Shown here piece after piece: positions 1 through 7,696 of a stretch of DNA of 37,043 nt. The DNA comes from Deltaproteobacteria bacterium (GTDB taxonomy: Bacteria > Myxococcota > B64-G9), in contig JAFCZJ010000032.1 of the NCBI GenBank assembly GCA_019314375.1, positions 1 to 37,043 on the forward strand. The letters are read 5' to 3'. The number at the start of each line of letters is the position of its first letter. The first letter of the stretch is position 1. Position numbers and translations under genes: made by a program. Under the pieces are notes generated by a model. It worked only from the letters and a program-made list of their open reading frames with translations. It did no database searches and was not told the origin of the DNA.

Positions 1-1
1 C

Positions 2-133
2 AACGAAAACCGCATCCACTTCTCCAAAATGGCCACCAACGTAGGTCTCAAGGCCGCAGCCTTCAAATTCGAAATTCCCAAAGGCATGGAAGTAGTAGAA
101 GCCCCCAGAGCCCCAAAAGCGCCCACTAAGTAG
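2..133 (+). CDS. C-terminal end of a LolA-like lipoprotein carrier (partial)
   Basis: An open frame enters from the left edge and ends at TAG 131-133, giving 43 visible residues. The end reads like the C-terminus of LolA, the periplasmic chaperone that carries lipoproteins from the inner membrane to the outer-membrane receptor: an N-rich beta-strand segment, then FKFEIPKGMEVVE, comparable to the F.F..PkGveV strand that closes LolA. This is family knowledge applied to a short fragment, so the call is tentative. The stop codon touches a GC-rich palindromic repeat shared with the convergent neighbour. Codons ending in A (GTA, GCA, AGA) are more common here than in most of the window. Confidence 0.5.
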   Translation, partial: NENRIHFSKMATNVGLKAAAFKFEIPKGMEVVEAPRAPKAPTK

Positions 134-158
134 TAGGGGCGGGGTTTATCCCCGCCCG
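133..158. repeat. GC-rich palindromic intergenic repeat, copy 1
   Basis: A 26-bp unit beginning GTAGGGGCGGGG, with TTTAT in the centre and CCCCGCCCG on the other side, so it folds on itself. Near-identical units occur at 6035-6060 and, inverted, at 6081-6106. This copy overlaps the stop codons of the two convergent genes on either side (TAG 131-133 on +, TAA 148-146 on -), so it could act as a shared bidirectional terminator. A second dyad (CTTGGTTC, GGAT, GAACCAAG) follows at 162-181. Confidence 0.75.
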
Positions 159-763
159 GAACTTGGTTCGGATGAACCAAGCACCGCGCGAGCGCGTTCC
201 AGCCAGGTGTTTAGGGATTGGGCATCCTTTGGTATTTTGCTCAGATCAGTTTCTGCGACCACTGCAAGCATTTGACTCAGGGTCATTGGTTCCAAGGTGA
301 TCTCGCCTAGGCGTTTTTCGGGGTGTTTGGTGTTTTCTGATTTGTTCTTACCTGCCAGTGCCAGGATCCAGGCTTCAAGTTTCTCTACCACCATTCCGCC
401 GATGATCCCAGGGCCTTGCGGGTGCTCCTTTAGAAGTTCGGCGATGGCTCCTTCGATGAGCTCTTGACGTTGTTTGTCGCCGTCCCGATCACGAGCAAAG
501 GCAAGAGCATCGTAGCCCTTCTCCTTGGCGAGATTGTACAACCCTTTGACATTGCGCTGCTCTGCGCTCCGGAACCCACCGGCTTTATACTTTCGGATAT
601 ACATCCACTGAATCGAATCTGCGATTTCCCAGCCGGAGGATTGAACTTTCTTTAGCAGTGCTTCTAGCACACCAGGACTGTCAGTTTGGTAGGCTTTTTC
701 CCCTGAGCGGCCACCTAGCTCGCCCGGCCCTTCCCCCACCAAAAGAATTTTCATTTCAATCAC
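146..763 (-). CDS. DUF4276-like / TOPRIM-like protein, partner of an AAA ATPase
   Basis: The 205-residue protein has the layout of DUF4276-type, TOPRIM-like proteins. A short strand ends in an acidic loop (VGEGPGE, residues 9-15), an acidic DxDxD cluster follows (ARDRDGD, residues 90-96), and then the motif VEKLEAWILA at 126-135, which resembles the vEvEaWlLaD block of DUF4276. The conserved acidic residues are those expected for Mg-dependent nucleic-acid chemistry; this is inferred, not shown. It overlaps the upstream ATPase gene by 8 bp, implying translational coupling. The start is either GTG (763-761) or ATG (754-752, MKILL); an SD-like GAGG precedes both. The C-terminus runs into the palindromic repeat, so its last residues come from repeat sequence. 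AAA ATPase plus TOPRIM/DUF4276 pairs are typical of anti-phage systems such as OLD/PARIS/AbiL-like modules. Confidence 0.65.
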   Translation of the reverse strand: MIEMKILLVGEGPGELGGRSGEKAYQTDSPGVLEALLKKVQSSGWEIADSIQWMYIRKYKAGGFRSAEQRNVKGLYNLAKEKGYDALAFARDRDGDKQRQELIEGAIAELLKEHPQGPGIIGGMVVEKLEAWILALAGKNKSENTKHPEKRLGEITLEPMTLSQMLAVVAETDLSKIPKDAQSLNTWLERARAVLGSSEPSSGRG

Positions 764-1808
764 TTTTCCTCTTCAATAGTGCCTCTTCCATGTTTCCGTC
801 GGCGTAGCTCAGCCACAACTCGCCGAGTGCATAAATCTTCGCACGTCCCTCAAAGTTAAGGGTGTCCTTGATGGGACGCACGCTCGTTCCTCTAAGGGGA
901 TCGCGTGTGACGACCGTGACTTCTTCAGGTTGCATTTCGTTGATGACCAGCGGACTGTGAGTTGCAATGAGCACCTGAGTCTCTTTTGCAACGTGTTTGA
1001 GAATATCCATTATCTGCATGATGCGGGCCGGGTGTAGGCCATTCTCCGGTTCTTCTACCAGGATCAATGACGGTGGGGACAAGGATTGCAGAGCGGCAAA
1101 ACCCAAGTAGAACAACAAGCCTTCGCTGATAAATGTAGCAGGCACCCTCTCGCCACTCGTTAGCTCAATCTCAATTTCCTTCTCACTGGAGGATGCTACT
1201 CGCAGGCGGATATTTTTGACAGAGGGGAACAGTTTGCGGACCTCGATGACGATTTTCTGAAAAGCGTCATCTCCTTGGTTGAGGATTGCGTCATAGATGC
1301 CGGGGAGACCGAAACCGCGATCATTATGAAAATCACGAATCTCTTCATCGGTCAGCAGGTGGCTGGATTTTCTTAGCGCATCCGGATCAAATCGAACAAG
1401 CCGGGCTCCTTTTAGGTATGGCCAGTGCGGGCTTTCGGAATCTTTGGTAAGCGTGCGCCGTTTGGATTCGTTGTGTGTTCTGTCTTCTGTTTGTAGAACC
1501 TCGTTTATTTGAGCTTCTTTTCCCAGGCCTATGATGGAAAGCCGAAGTCCTCCGGTTGTTTCCGCAGTGAGCCGCAGATCGCTTTGCGCTAGGTATAGGT
1601 CAGGTTCAAACGGTCGGAGGCTCTCTGGTTTGGTTGTAGACAAAAATCGATCTGAGGCAAGATGCACGATTGTTCTGGCTGCGCGAAGTAGCGTGCTCTT
1701 GCCGCTGTCGTTGGGGCCGATGAAGGCGTGTAGGGGGGTCAGGTCGACCTCGACGTCTTTGAGGCAACCGTAGTTTTTTGCGATTAGGTGCCGGATGTAT
1801 TGCTGCAT
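756..1808 (-). CDS. AAA ATPase of the SMC/RecF/OLD-like (AAA_15/AAA_21) class
   Basis: A 350-residue ABC/SMC-type ATPase. Walker A is GPNDSGKST (residues 31-39) directly after the second strand, as in RecF- and OLD-like proteins. An ABC-signature-like SEGLLFYLG, Walker B LILVEEPENGLHP and the H-loop IATHSPLVIN follow in order in the last third. There is no long coiled coil, so it is the compact form found next to effector proteins in defence modules (AriA, RloA, AbiLi types). The start is well supported: GGAGGTAAAAA lies directly before ATG 1808-1806. A small hairpin (cgagca/tgctcg, 1822-1835) sits just upstream of the SD. It is translationally coupled to the DUF4276-like gene, which suggests ATP-dependent sensing by this protein and an effector role for the partner; that division of labour is inferred. 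Confidence 0.85.
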   Translation of the reverse strand: MQQYIRHLIAKNYGCLKDVEVDLTPLHAFIGPNDSGKSTLLRAARTIVHLASDRFLSTTKPESLRPFEPDLYLAQSDLRLTAETTGGLRLSIIGLGKEAQINEVLQTEDRTHNESKRRTLTKDSESPHWPYLKGARLVRFDPDALRKSSHLLTDEEIRDFHNDRGFGLPGIYDAILNQGDDAFQKIVIEVRKLFPSVKNIRLRVASSSEKEIEIELTSGERVPATFISEGLLFYLGFAALQSLSPPSLILVEEPENGLHPARIMQIMDILKHVAKETQVLIATHSPLVINEMQPEEVTVVTRDPLRGTSVRPIKDTLNFEGRAKIYALGELWLSYADGNMEEALLKRKSD

Positions 1809-1875
1809 TTTTTACCTCCAGCGAGCATTTGCTCGAACCTCATTTGACCGCATTTCACGACCAAGCATCAAGACC

Positions 1876-4479
1876 CTAATTCTCATGGTGTTCGATGAGG
1901 ACTTTGCGGGGTTTTGAGCCGTCGGGTGGGCCTACGATGCCTTCGCGTTCCATTCGTTCGATCATGCGTGCTGCCCGGTTGTAGCCGATGCGGAGTTTGC
2001 GTTGAACCATGGAGGTGGAGGCCTGGCGGGCCTCGGCCACGACGGCCACGGCTTCATCGTAGAGGGCGTCATGGTCTTCTTCTTCTTCGCCGTTTTCGCC
2101 GTCCGCGTCTTCTTCGGCGCTGGCCAAGATGCTTTCGTCGTAGACGGGCTCGGCCTGGGCCTTGAGGTGTTCGACGATGTCTTCAATTTCGTCTTCCGTG
2201 ATAAAGGCACCATGCAGGCGTATGAGCTGGGAGGTGGTGGGCGGCGAGAAGAGCATGTCGCCGTTGCCCAACAGGCTCTCGGCGCCGTTGGCGTCCAGGA
2301 TCGTGCGCGAGTCTACCTTGCTGGCCACGCGGAAGGATATGCGGGCGGGCAGGTTGGCCTTGATCAAGCCGGTGATGACGTTGACCGAAGGGCGTTGGGT
2401 GGCGACGATCAGGTGGATACCGGCCGCACGGGCTTTTTGGGCGATGCGGGCGATGTTCGTCTCCACTTCGCGGGGGGCGGTCATCATGAGATCCGCCAAT
2501 TCGTCGATGACAATGACGATGTGGGGCAGTTTCTCCTTGAGCTCGAAGGCCCGCGCGGGTTCGTCCCCATTGGCTGCGTCAATCACGATTTCGGTTTCTT
2601 TTACCTGGTCTTCTTCCCTCTTTGCGGTCCTGTCGATGACCTGGACCTTCTTGTATTTTTCCTTGGTCTTCATCGTGGCTTCGCCCGAGTTGTGCAACTC
2701 GACCTTGTGATTGTAGCTGTCCAAATTGCGCACGCCGGCCGAGTAAAGAATTCGGATGCGTCGTTCCATCTCGTTGACCGCCCACTGCAGGGCGGCCTGG
2801 GCCTTGCGCGGATCCGTGACCACGGGCAGCAGCAGGTGGGGGATGCCCTCGTAGAGGCTCAGCTCCAGGACCTTGGGGTCGATCATGATGAAGCGCACGT
2901 CTTCCGGCGTGGCCTTGTAAAGGATGCTGGCGATCATGGTGTTGAGCGCGACGCTCTTGCCGGTGCCGGTGGCGCCGGCCACCAGCAGGTGGGGCATTTT
3001 GTTCAGGTCAGTGGTGAAGGGCGTGCCCTCGATGTTTTTGCCCAAGGCGATGGTCAGCTTGCTCGCGGGCTTGGTGAAGACTTTGTTGCTGATGATTTCT
3101 TTGGCATAGACGAACTCGGTTTTCTTGTTGCTGACTTCGATGCCCACCACGGCCCGACCCGGGATGGGGGCGATGATGCGAACGCTCATGGCCTCCAGAG
3201 CCAAAGCCAGATCCTGACTAAGTCCCGCGATTTTGGCCACCTTGATGCCGGGACCCGGGGCGTATTCGTACATGGTGACAACGGGGCCGGGCATGATCTT
3301 CGTGACTTGGCCGTCGATGCCGTAGTCGGCCAGTTTTTTCTGGAGGCGTCCGGCCATTTCGGTTAGTCGATCTTTGTCGACCTCATCGGTTTTTTGGGGC
3401 ACGTCTTGCAAAAAGTCCAAACTGGGCAGTTTGAAATTTTTGTAGTCCGGAGAGGGCTGGGCTTGCGGTGCGGCCTCGGCCATTTCGTCGATGTTTTCAT
3501 TTTCCGGCTCGGCCTTGGGGATGACGATTTCGGGCTCGATTTTTGGGATGTGGATCTCGGGCTCGACCCGCTCCGGGTTCGGGGGTGGTTCGGTGGTGAC
3601 CACCACGGGTTCACGACGGCCAATCGGAGGCGGCATGGAGATGGGCGGGGCCAAAAGGTTGCTGTGTCCGACGCCCGCGATGGCCATGGCCGGTTCGAAG
3701 GAGTCCAGGCTTGGGCCGGAGAGTTGACTTATCGCTCCGGAACTGGTTGCCGGATCGTGTTTGAAGACTTCGACGAATTCTTTGGCCTGGGCCAGCAGCC
3801 AAGCGCTAACAGCCTGGAAGCCATTCAGCAGACCGCGACCTGTTTGGGCACCCGTCCATTGCATGCCACGGGCCGCTCGGCGGGCCAGCCAGACCAGGCC
3901 CCGGTATGCAAGCTTGCCGGTTTTGACGATGGAGAAACCCGTGGTGGCGATGAGTGCCATGAGCATGCTGGCTGAAAGGACCACCAGGGCGCCTGTTACG
4001 CTCAGGCCCGCCACGAAAAGACCGCCCAGCAACTCACCCATGAGTCCACCAGGGGCGTGACCCATGGGGTGGTGACCCGCCAAGGCCACATGGGCCAGGG
4101 CGGTGCCAAGGAGTACCAGACCTCCGTAACCGGAGGCCTTGCCCGCGCTCAGGCGAACGGCACCACGGGTGAAGGCCATAACGGCAGCGTAGATCATGGA
4201 GGCCACCAAGAGAAAAGCGGCCAGACCCAGCAGGCCGAAGAGGCCATCGGCAAGGTAAGCGCCAACCAATCCAACCCAGTTGATGGCCGTGGCACCCGAG
4301 TTCGTGAGGATGGGATCTGAGCGATCGAAGGACGCCAAGGAAAGAAAGAGCACGGCGGCAGCCAGGCTAAAGATGACACCGAAGACTTCGCTATGACGTT
4401 CCTTTTGCAAAAAGCCCCCCGGCACCTTGGATTTTTCCTTCTTTTTCGTGTTGCTTTTCTTGCGATTTTTGCGGGCCAT
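1876..4479 (-). CDS. ftsK: DNA translocase FtsK/SpoIIIE
   Basis: An 867-residue septal DNA pump that moves chromosome ends across the division site. The N-terminus is Lys-rich and then carries four hydrophobic segments within about residues 30-180, the membrane anchor. A Pro/Glu-rich linker (about 270-350) follows, then the alpha/beta motor: Walker A GATGTGKS near residue 500, IDPKVLELSLYEGIPHLL after it, and Walker B VIDELADLMM. The C-terminal gamma winged helix that reads KOPS/SRS sites is present (RIGYNRAARMIERMEREGIVG). A loop of charged residues inserted between the SYNHKV segment and Walker B (KTKEKYKKVQVIDR...) varies in the family. The start is ATG 4479-4477 with AGGAGGAA seven bases upstream. 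The SD and ATG lie in a perfect inverted repeat (see 4476-4503). Confidence 0.97.
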   Translation of the reverse strand: MARKNRKKSNTKKKEKSKVPGGFLQKERHSEVFGVIFSLAAAVLFLSLASFDRSDPILTNSGATAINWVGLVGAYLADGLFGLLGLAAFLLVASMIYAAVMAFTRGAVRLSAGKASGYGGLVLLGTALAHVALAGHHPMGHAPGGLMGELLGGLFVAGLSVTGALVVLSASMLMALIATTGFSIVKTGKLAYRGLVWLARRAARGMQWTGAQTGRGLLNGFQAVSAWLLAQAKEFVEVFKHDPATSSGAISQLSGPSLDSFEPAMAIAGVGHSNLLAPPISMPPPIGRREPVVVTTEPPPNPERVEPEIHIPKIEPEIVIPKAEPENENIDEMAEAAPQAQPSPDYKNFKLPSLDFLQDVPQKTDEVDKDRLTEMAGRLQKKLADYGIDGQVTKIMPGPVVTMYEYAPGPGIKVAKIAGLSQDLALALEAMSVRIIAPIPGRAVVGIEVSNKKTEFVYAKEIISNKVFTKPASKLTIALGKNIEGTPFTTDLNKMPHLLVAGATGTGKSVALNTMIASILYKATPEDVRFIMIDPKVLELSLYEGIPHLLLPVVTDPRKAQAALQWAVNEMERRIRILYSAGVRNLDSYNHKVELHNSGEATMKTKEKYKKVQVIDRTAKREEDQVKETEIVIDAANGDEPARAFELKEKLPHIVIVIDELADLMMTAPREVETNIARIAQKARAAGIHLIVATQRPSVNVITGLIKANLPARISFRVASKVDSRTILDANGAESLLGNGDMLFSPPTTSQLIRLHGAFITEDEIEDIVEHLKAQAEPVYDESILASAEEDADGENGEEEEDHDALYDEAVAVVAEARQASTSMVQRKLRIGYNRAARMIERMEREGIVGPPDGSKPRKVLIEHHEN

Positions 4480-4503
4480 GGGTACTTCCTCCTGTACCCA
4501 TGG
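4476..4503 (-). promoter_or_regulatory. Perfect 10-bp inverted repeat over the ftsK start and -10 box
   Basis: On the minus strand CCATGGGTAC, an 8-base loop AGGAGGAA, and GTACCCATGG. The loop is the Shine-Dalgarno and the right arm contains the ftsK ATG. The left arm overlaps the -10 box of the promoter at 4500-4528. A transcript from that promoter would start inside or after the left arm, whereas a read-through transcript from the upstream NFACT gene could form the full hairpin. Confidence 0.65.
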
Positions 4504-4528
4504 TAGGGGGAATTAGGCTACATGTCAA
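4500..4528 (-). promoter_or_regulatory. Predicted sigma-70 promoter of ftsK
   Basis: On the minus strand TTGACA (4528-4523), a 17-bp spacer, then TACCAT (4505-4500). The predicted transcription start is close to 4493, leaving a leader of only about 15 bases before the ATG. An imperfect dyad at 4537-4556 (CCACAATGTA, C, TACATGTGG) lies directly upstream of the -35 and could be an operator. Confidence 0.6.
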
Positions 4529-4571
4529 GAAATTGACCACAATGTACTACATGTGGTTCTTGTGGTCTGGA

Positions 4572-5993
4572 CTATGAATTCTTTGAGTTTTCCAGGCGCT
4601 TGATACGAGCTGGTTCCATGCGAACCAGGATGCTGCGGGCTCGACCCACGCTGACCAGTCCGGGGGCGGCACCTTTGATTGGGTGTACGTTTTTCACGTG
4701 GGTGTAGCTGATTTCGATTTTGGAGTCGTTTTTAAAGGGGCTGCCCAAGGCTGCCAGGGTGGCGGCATCGACAAGCGTTTCTTGATCTATTTCTTCTTTT
4801 CGGGCGAGGCGCACGATCACATGGGCTCCGGCGGCGTCCCGGGCATGCAGCCACATATCCGAGCCTCGCGCCAGCCGGAAGGTGAGTTGGTGGTTGTCTT
4901 TTCCGCTGCGCCCCACCATGATTCGCTTGCCTTTGGCGGAAACATAGGAGCGGTAAGGCAGCCGAGGACCCTGTGCCCGACCCTTGCGGAGAAGCAAGAC
5001 GGATTTGCCGGCAGTGAGTTTTTCCGCCAAAGCCTTCATCGCCTCGAGATCATTCTCCTTTGCTGCCTGCTCTTGTTGGGTCTCGATTTCGGCGACTTCC
5101 CGGCGGGTGGCATGCAGGCGGTGGCTGATACCTCCCCTGGCCGCGGTCAGTCGCCGGGCCCGGGAGAACATGCGGTTCATGTTTTCCACCGGGTTCAAGG
5201 CCGGCTCCAGCTCGACCACGATTTCGGCCCCATCGGGACTCATGGGATCGACGAGGCTCAGACGGGTCTGTCCGCGGCGTATGATGCCCAGGTGCATTTT
5301 GAGCACCTCGGCCTGCCGTCGCAGGTCTTCGGCCACCAGGGTGCGGTCGCGGTCGGCTGCCAGCTTGCCAAGTCGTCTTGTTACGCGCTTATGCCGTGGT
5401 TTGAGTTGGCTCAGGATGCGGCGCCGAATTTCTTCAGTCTCAAGTTGTTCGCTTGCTTCCTCGTAATGGACGGCCACCGCGTGGTTGGTGCAAAGGGTCT
5501 CTGCGTCAGGTGCAGGAAAACGAGAGGGCTTTTGCGGTGCCAGGCCCGATTTCGGCGGCGTGTAGCGTTCTCCTACTTCTGCCGTGCCGAGGAGGACGGA
5601 GGCAATCCGACCAGCGTCATCGAGCAAGAGCATGCGTCCCGGTCTGCCGAAGAGTTCGATGAGCAGACTTTGGGCTTGCTTGTGGGAGTGTACGAAGTCG
5701 AAGCGCAGGACGCGATCGCCGTCCATCTGCTCAAGCCTCGTCAGGCGCATGCCCGAAAGCTCCTTGCGCAGTTTCATGACCCAGGCCGAGGGCCGCTCGG
5801 GCCCTGGTTTTTTTTTGTCGCTCAGGTGAATACGGGCAAGCCCGGGGCGCAGGTCGATCCACAAGAGGTGTTTTCTGAGTTTCAGCTGACAGCAGTTGGG
5901 CAAAGGTTCGTTGATTTTGTCGAAGGAGGCACCAGGCAGGACGGCGGAGAGCTCGGCTACGACATCGGTCAGCTCAAGGGCGGACAGGTTCAT
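4572..5993 (-). CDS. rqcH: NFACT family protein (RqcH / FbpA-like)
   Basis: A 473-residue NFACT protein. The N-terminal NFACT-N domain is recognisable (LPGASFDKINEPLPNCCQLKL ... LIELFGRPGRMLLLD), a helical, Arg-rich middle follows (about 190-330), and the C-terminal NFACT-R domain has its diagnostic block GSDMWLHARDAAGAHVI at about 375-395. Proteins of this family bind the large ribosomal subunit with a stalled peptidyl-tRNA and, in RqcH, add alanine tails that mark nascent chains for decay. It is shorter than Bacillus RqcH (about 570 residues), mostly in the coiled-coil middle. The start ATG 5993-5991 has only a weak, distant AAGGG. The next gene on the same strand is ftsK, 92 bp downstream, with its own promoter. 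Role in alanine tailing is inferred from family. Confidence 0.88.
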   Translation of the reverse strand: MNLSALELTDVVAELSAVLPGASFDKINEPLPNCCQLKLRKHLLWIDLRPGLARIHLSDKKKPGPERPSAWVMKLRKELSGMRLTRLEQMDGDRVLRFDFVHSHKQAQSLLIELFGRPGRMLLLDDAGRIASVLLGTAEVGERYTPPKSGLAPQKPSRFPAPDAETLCTNHAVAVHYEEASEQLETEEIRRRILSQLKPRHKRVTRRLGKLAADRDRTLVAEDLRRQAEVLKMHLGIIRRGQTRLSLVDPMSPDGAEIVVELEPALNPVENMNRMFSRARRLTAARGGISHRLHATRREVAEIETQQEQAAKENDLEAMKALAEKLTAGKSVLLLRKGRAQGPRLPYRSYVSAKGKRIMVGRSGKDNHQLTFRLARGSDMWLHARDAAGAHVIVRLARKEEIDQETLVDAATLAALGSPFKNDSKIEISYTHVKNVHPIKGAAPGLVSVGRARSILVRMEPARIKRLENSKNS

Positions 5994-6034
5994 GTGGGCG
6001 CAAGGCCCTTATGGTCGTATCGTTGTTTCGTAAT

Positions 6035-6106
6035 GTAGGGGCGGGCTTTATGCCCGCCCGCAAATCCCACAGAACGCAACCGGGCGGGGATAAACCCCGC
6101 CCCTAC
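6035..6106. repeat. GC-rich palindromic repeat, two inverted copies
   Basis: Two copies of the 26-bp unit found at 133-158, one direct (6035-6060, central GCTTTATGC variant) and one inverted (6081-6106), separated by 20 bp. Together they form a long hairpin between the divergent-side end of the NFACT gene and the stop of the first Cys-rich lipoprotein (6121). Such paired units resemble REP/BIME-type elements. It may also terminate transcription of the Cys-rich pair, though there is no T-tract. Confidence 0.75.
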
Positions 6107-6120
6107 GGTGAGGTGGATAC

Positions 6121-7653
6121 TTAATTGGCTTTGCATACAGGCGGGAAGAAGGAGCAGTAGAGCCCCTCGCAGCAGTTTTGGCTGAAGGGGTCGCAACCTT
6201 CGCCCACATCGTGACAACCCGACTCGCAGACGCAATCGCCGTTGCAAAACTCGCCGGAGCCGCAGGCCGGATCGCAGCAGGGCTCCATGGTGCATTGGTG
6301 GTAGTCAGCGCAGTTCCAACCCACCGGGCAATCGGTGTCGGTGTCGCAGTAGTCCACCATGGCGCAATGGCCCGCAGTGTTGCAGGTGTATCCTCGGCAG
6401 CAGAGGCTGTCGTCCGGGTTGTGGTTTGCGTCGTAGCAATCTTCTTGGGGTTTGCACTCGCCGTCGTAGTCGCAGAAAAAGCATGGATCCAGGTCGGGGC
6501 ATTGATCCCCTTCCGGCCGGCTGTAGCAGGGCTGAGGGCGGCAGGTTTTCTGGACCGGATCGCATTCAAAGTATTCGTTGCAATGACTGTCTTCCAGGCA
6601 TCCGACACAGTTGAATTGTAAGGCGACCGGCGAATCGGCCAAAGAGCACCACACGCCGTCCGGATCGCTTGCACATTCGTCGTTGGATATGCATTCGGCG
6701 TAGTAGCAGCGTTGGGTCTCATCGTCGCAGTAGTGCTTTTCGCCTTCTTTGATCTGGCATTCCAGATCGTCCAGGCAGCCTGTTTGACAAGAGTAGTCCC
6801 GGCACCACTGGTTGGCACCGCATTGGGCGTGTTCCAGGCATTGGACGCAGTCACCCGTCTCTTCTTTGCAGTACAGGCCCAGGGCGCAGTCTTCAGTGGT
6901 CTCGCAGATGACGTCGGTGCATTCGTGAATGGAGAGGTTGCAGTGCAGATCGCCCGCGCAGTGGTTGTCGGCCAGGCATTCAACGCAGATGTTGGCCTGG
7001 ACATAACACATGGGTTCACTCGGTATGTTGCAGTGACCGTTCAAGTAGCAGTCCACGCAGACGTGGCGGTTGAGTTCACAAACTTGTTGGCCGCCTGTGC
7101 AGTGGTTGTCGTTGACGCAGGCATAGCATTTGCCGTCGGCGCCGCAGTAAGGCTTGTTGGGATCGACGGCCGAGCAGTCAGCGTCGACGCTGCAGTCCGG
7201 GCCCACGCCTTCACATTGATAGGCGTCGTTGCAAAAGTAGTCGTCCACATTTCCGCAGTGGGCGGCATCCGTGCATTCGACACAAACACCGTCGCTTACC
7301 AGGCAGTGGGTCATGGGGGCTTCAGTGCAATCCCCGTCTCCCGCGCAAGTGAACTCGGGCACGCAGACTTCTTTCAAGAAGTTGCATTCATAGCCGCTGG
7401 GGCAGTCGGGCGCGGCGTTGGAGCAAATCTCGCCGGGCTGGCAAAGGCCACCGATGCAGAGGTTGTTCAGTGGGCATTCGGCTGTCGAAGTGCAGCTTTG
7501 AGGACCCTCGTCACCGCCGCCGCCGGCGTCGGCATCCGTGCCCGCGTCGACGGTCTCGCCATTTCCGTCGGAACAGGCCAAAGGCAGTGTGGCCAGACCG
7601 AAGGCGAGCAAAAGCGCCAAGAGAGAAAAGATATGGTTTGGGATCTTTCTCAT
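6121..7653 (-). CDS. Cys-rich lipoprotein (Dickkopf/EGF-like repeats) A
   Basis: A 510-residue secreted lipoprotein. The start chosen is ATG 7653-7651 (MRKIPNHIF) because GGAGG lies 5 bases upstream; an earlier in-frame start has no such site. A hydrophobic signal ends in the lipobox LPLAC. After a Gly/Asp/Glu linker the rest is built from short Cys modules of the type C..D..C.....C..G.C, many opening with DxDC or xxxHC, e.g. CADNHCAGDLHC and CLEDSHCNEYFEC. The many paired cysteines imply a disulfide-bonded rod on the cell surface. No enzymatic motif is seen. The upstream gene (7697-9100) encodes a related protein and ends 43 bp before, so the two are probably one transcript. Possible roles are adhesion, metal binding or surface coating; none can be chosen from sequence. 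Confidence 0.88.
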   Translation of the reverse strand: MRKIPNHIFSLLALLLAFGLATLPLACSDGNGETVDAGTDADAGGGGDEGPQSCTSTAECPLNNLCIGGLCQPGEICSNAAPDCPSGYECNFLKEVCVPEFTCAGDGDCTEAPMTHCLVSDGVCVECTDAAHCGNVDDYFCNDAYQCEGVGPDCSVDADCSAVDPNKPYCGADGKCYACVNDNHCTGGQQVCELNRHVCVDCYLNGHCNIPSEPMCYVQANICVECLADNHCAGDLHCNLSIHECTDVICETTEDCALGLYCKEETGDCVQCLEHAQCGANQWCRDYSCQTGCLDDLECQIKEGEKHYCDDETQRCYYAECISNDECASDPDGVWCSLADSPVALQFNCVGCLEDSHCNEYFECDPVQKTCRPQPCYSRPEGDQCPDLDPCFFCDYDGECKPQEDCYDANHNPDDSLCCRGYTCNTAGHCAMVDYCDTDTDCPVGWNCADYHQCTMEPCCDPACGSGEFCNGDCVCESGCHDVGEGCDPFSQNCCEGLYCSFFPPVCKAN

Positions 7654-7696
7654 GAGAACCTCCGAATACGGCCCGTGGGCCGCTGATTCGATCAAG

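Noticed and set aside
2002-3366. Long plus-strand open frame (454 codons) antisense to ftsK
   Set aside because: ftsK has a full set of motifs and an SD; the antisense product is a Gly/Val/Asp-rich low-complexity string with no domain, as expected from GC-rich third positions.
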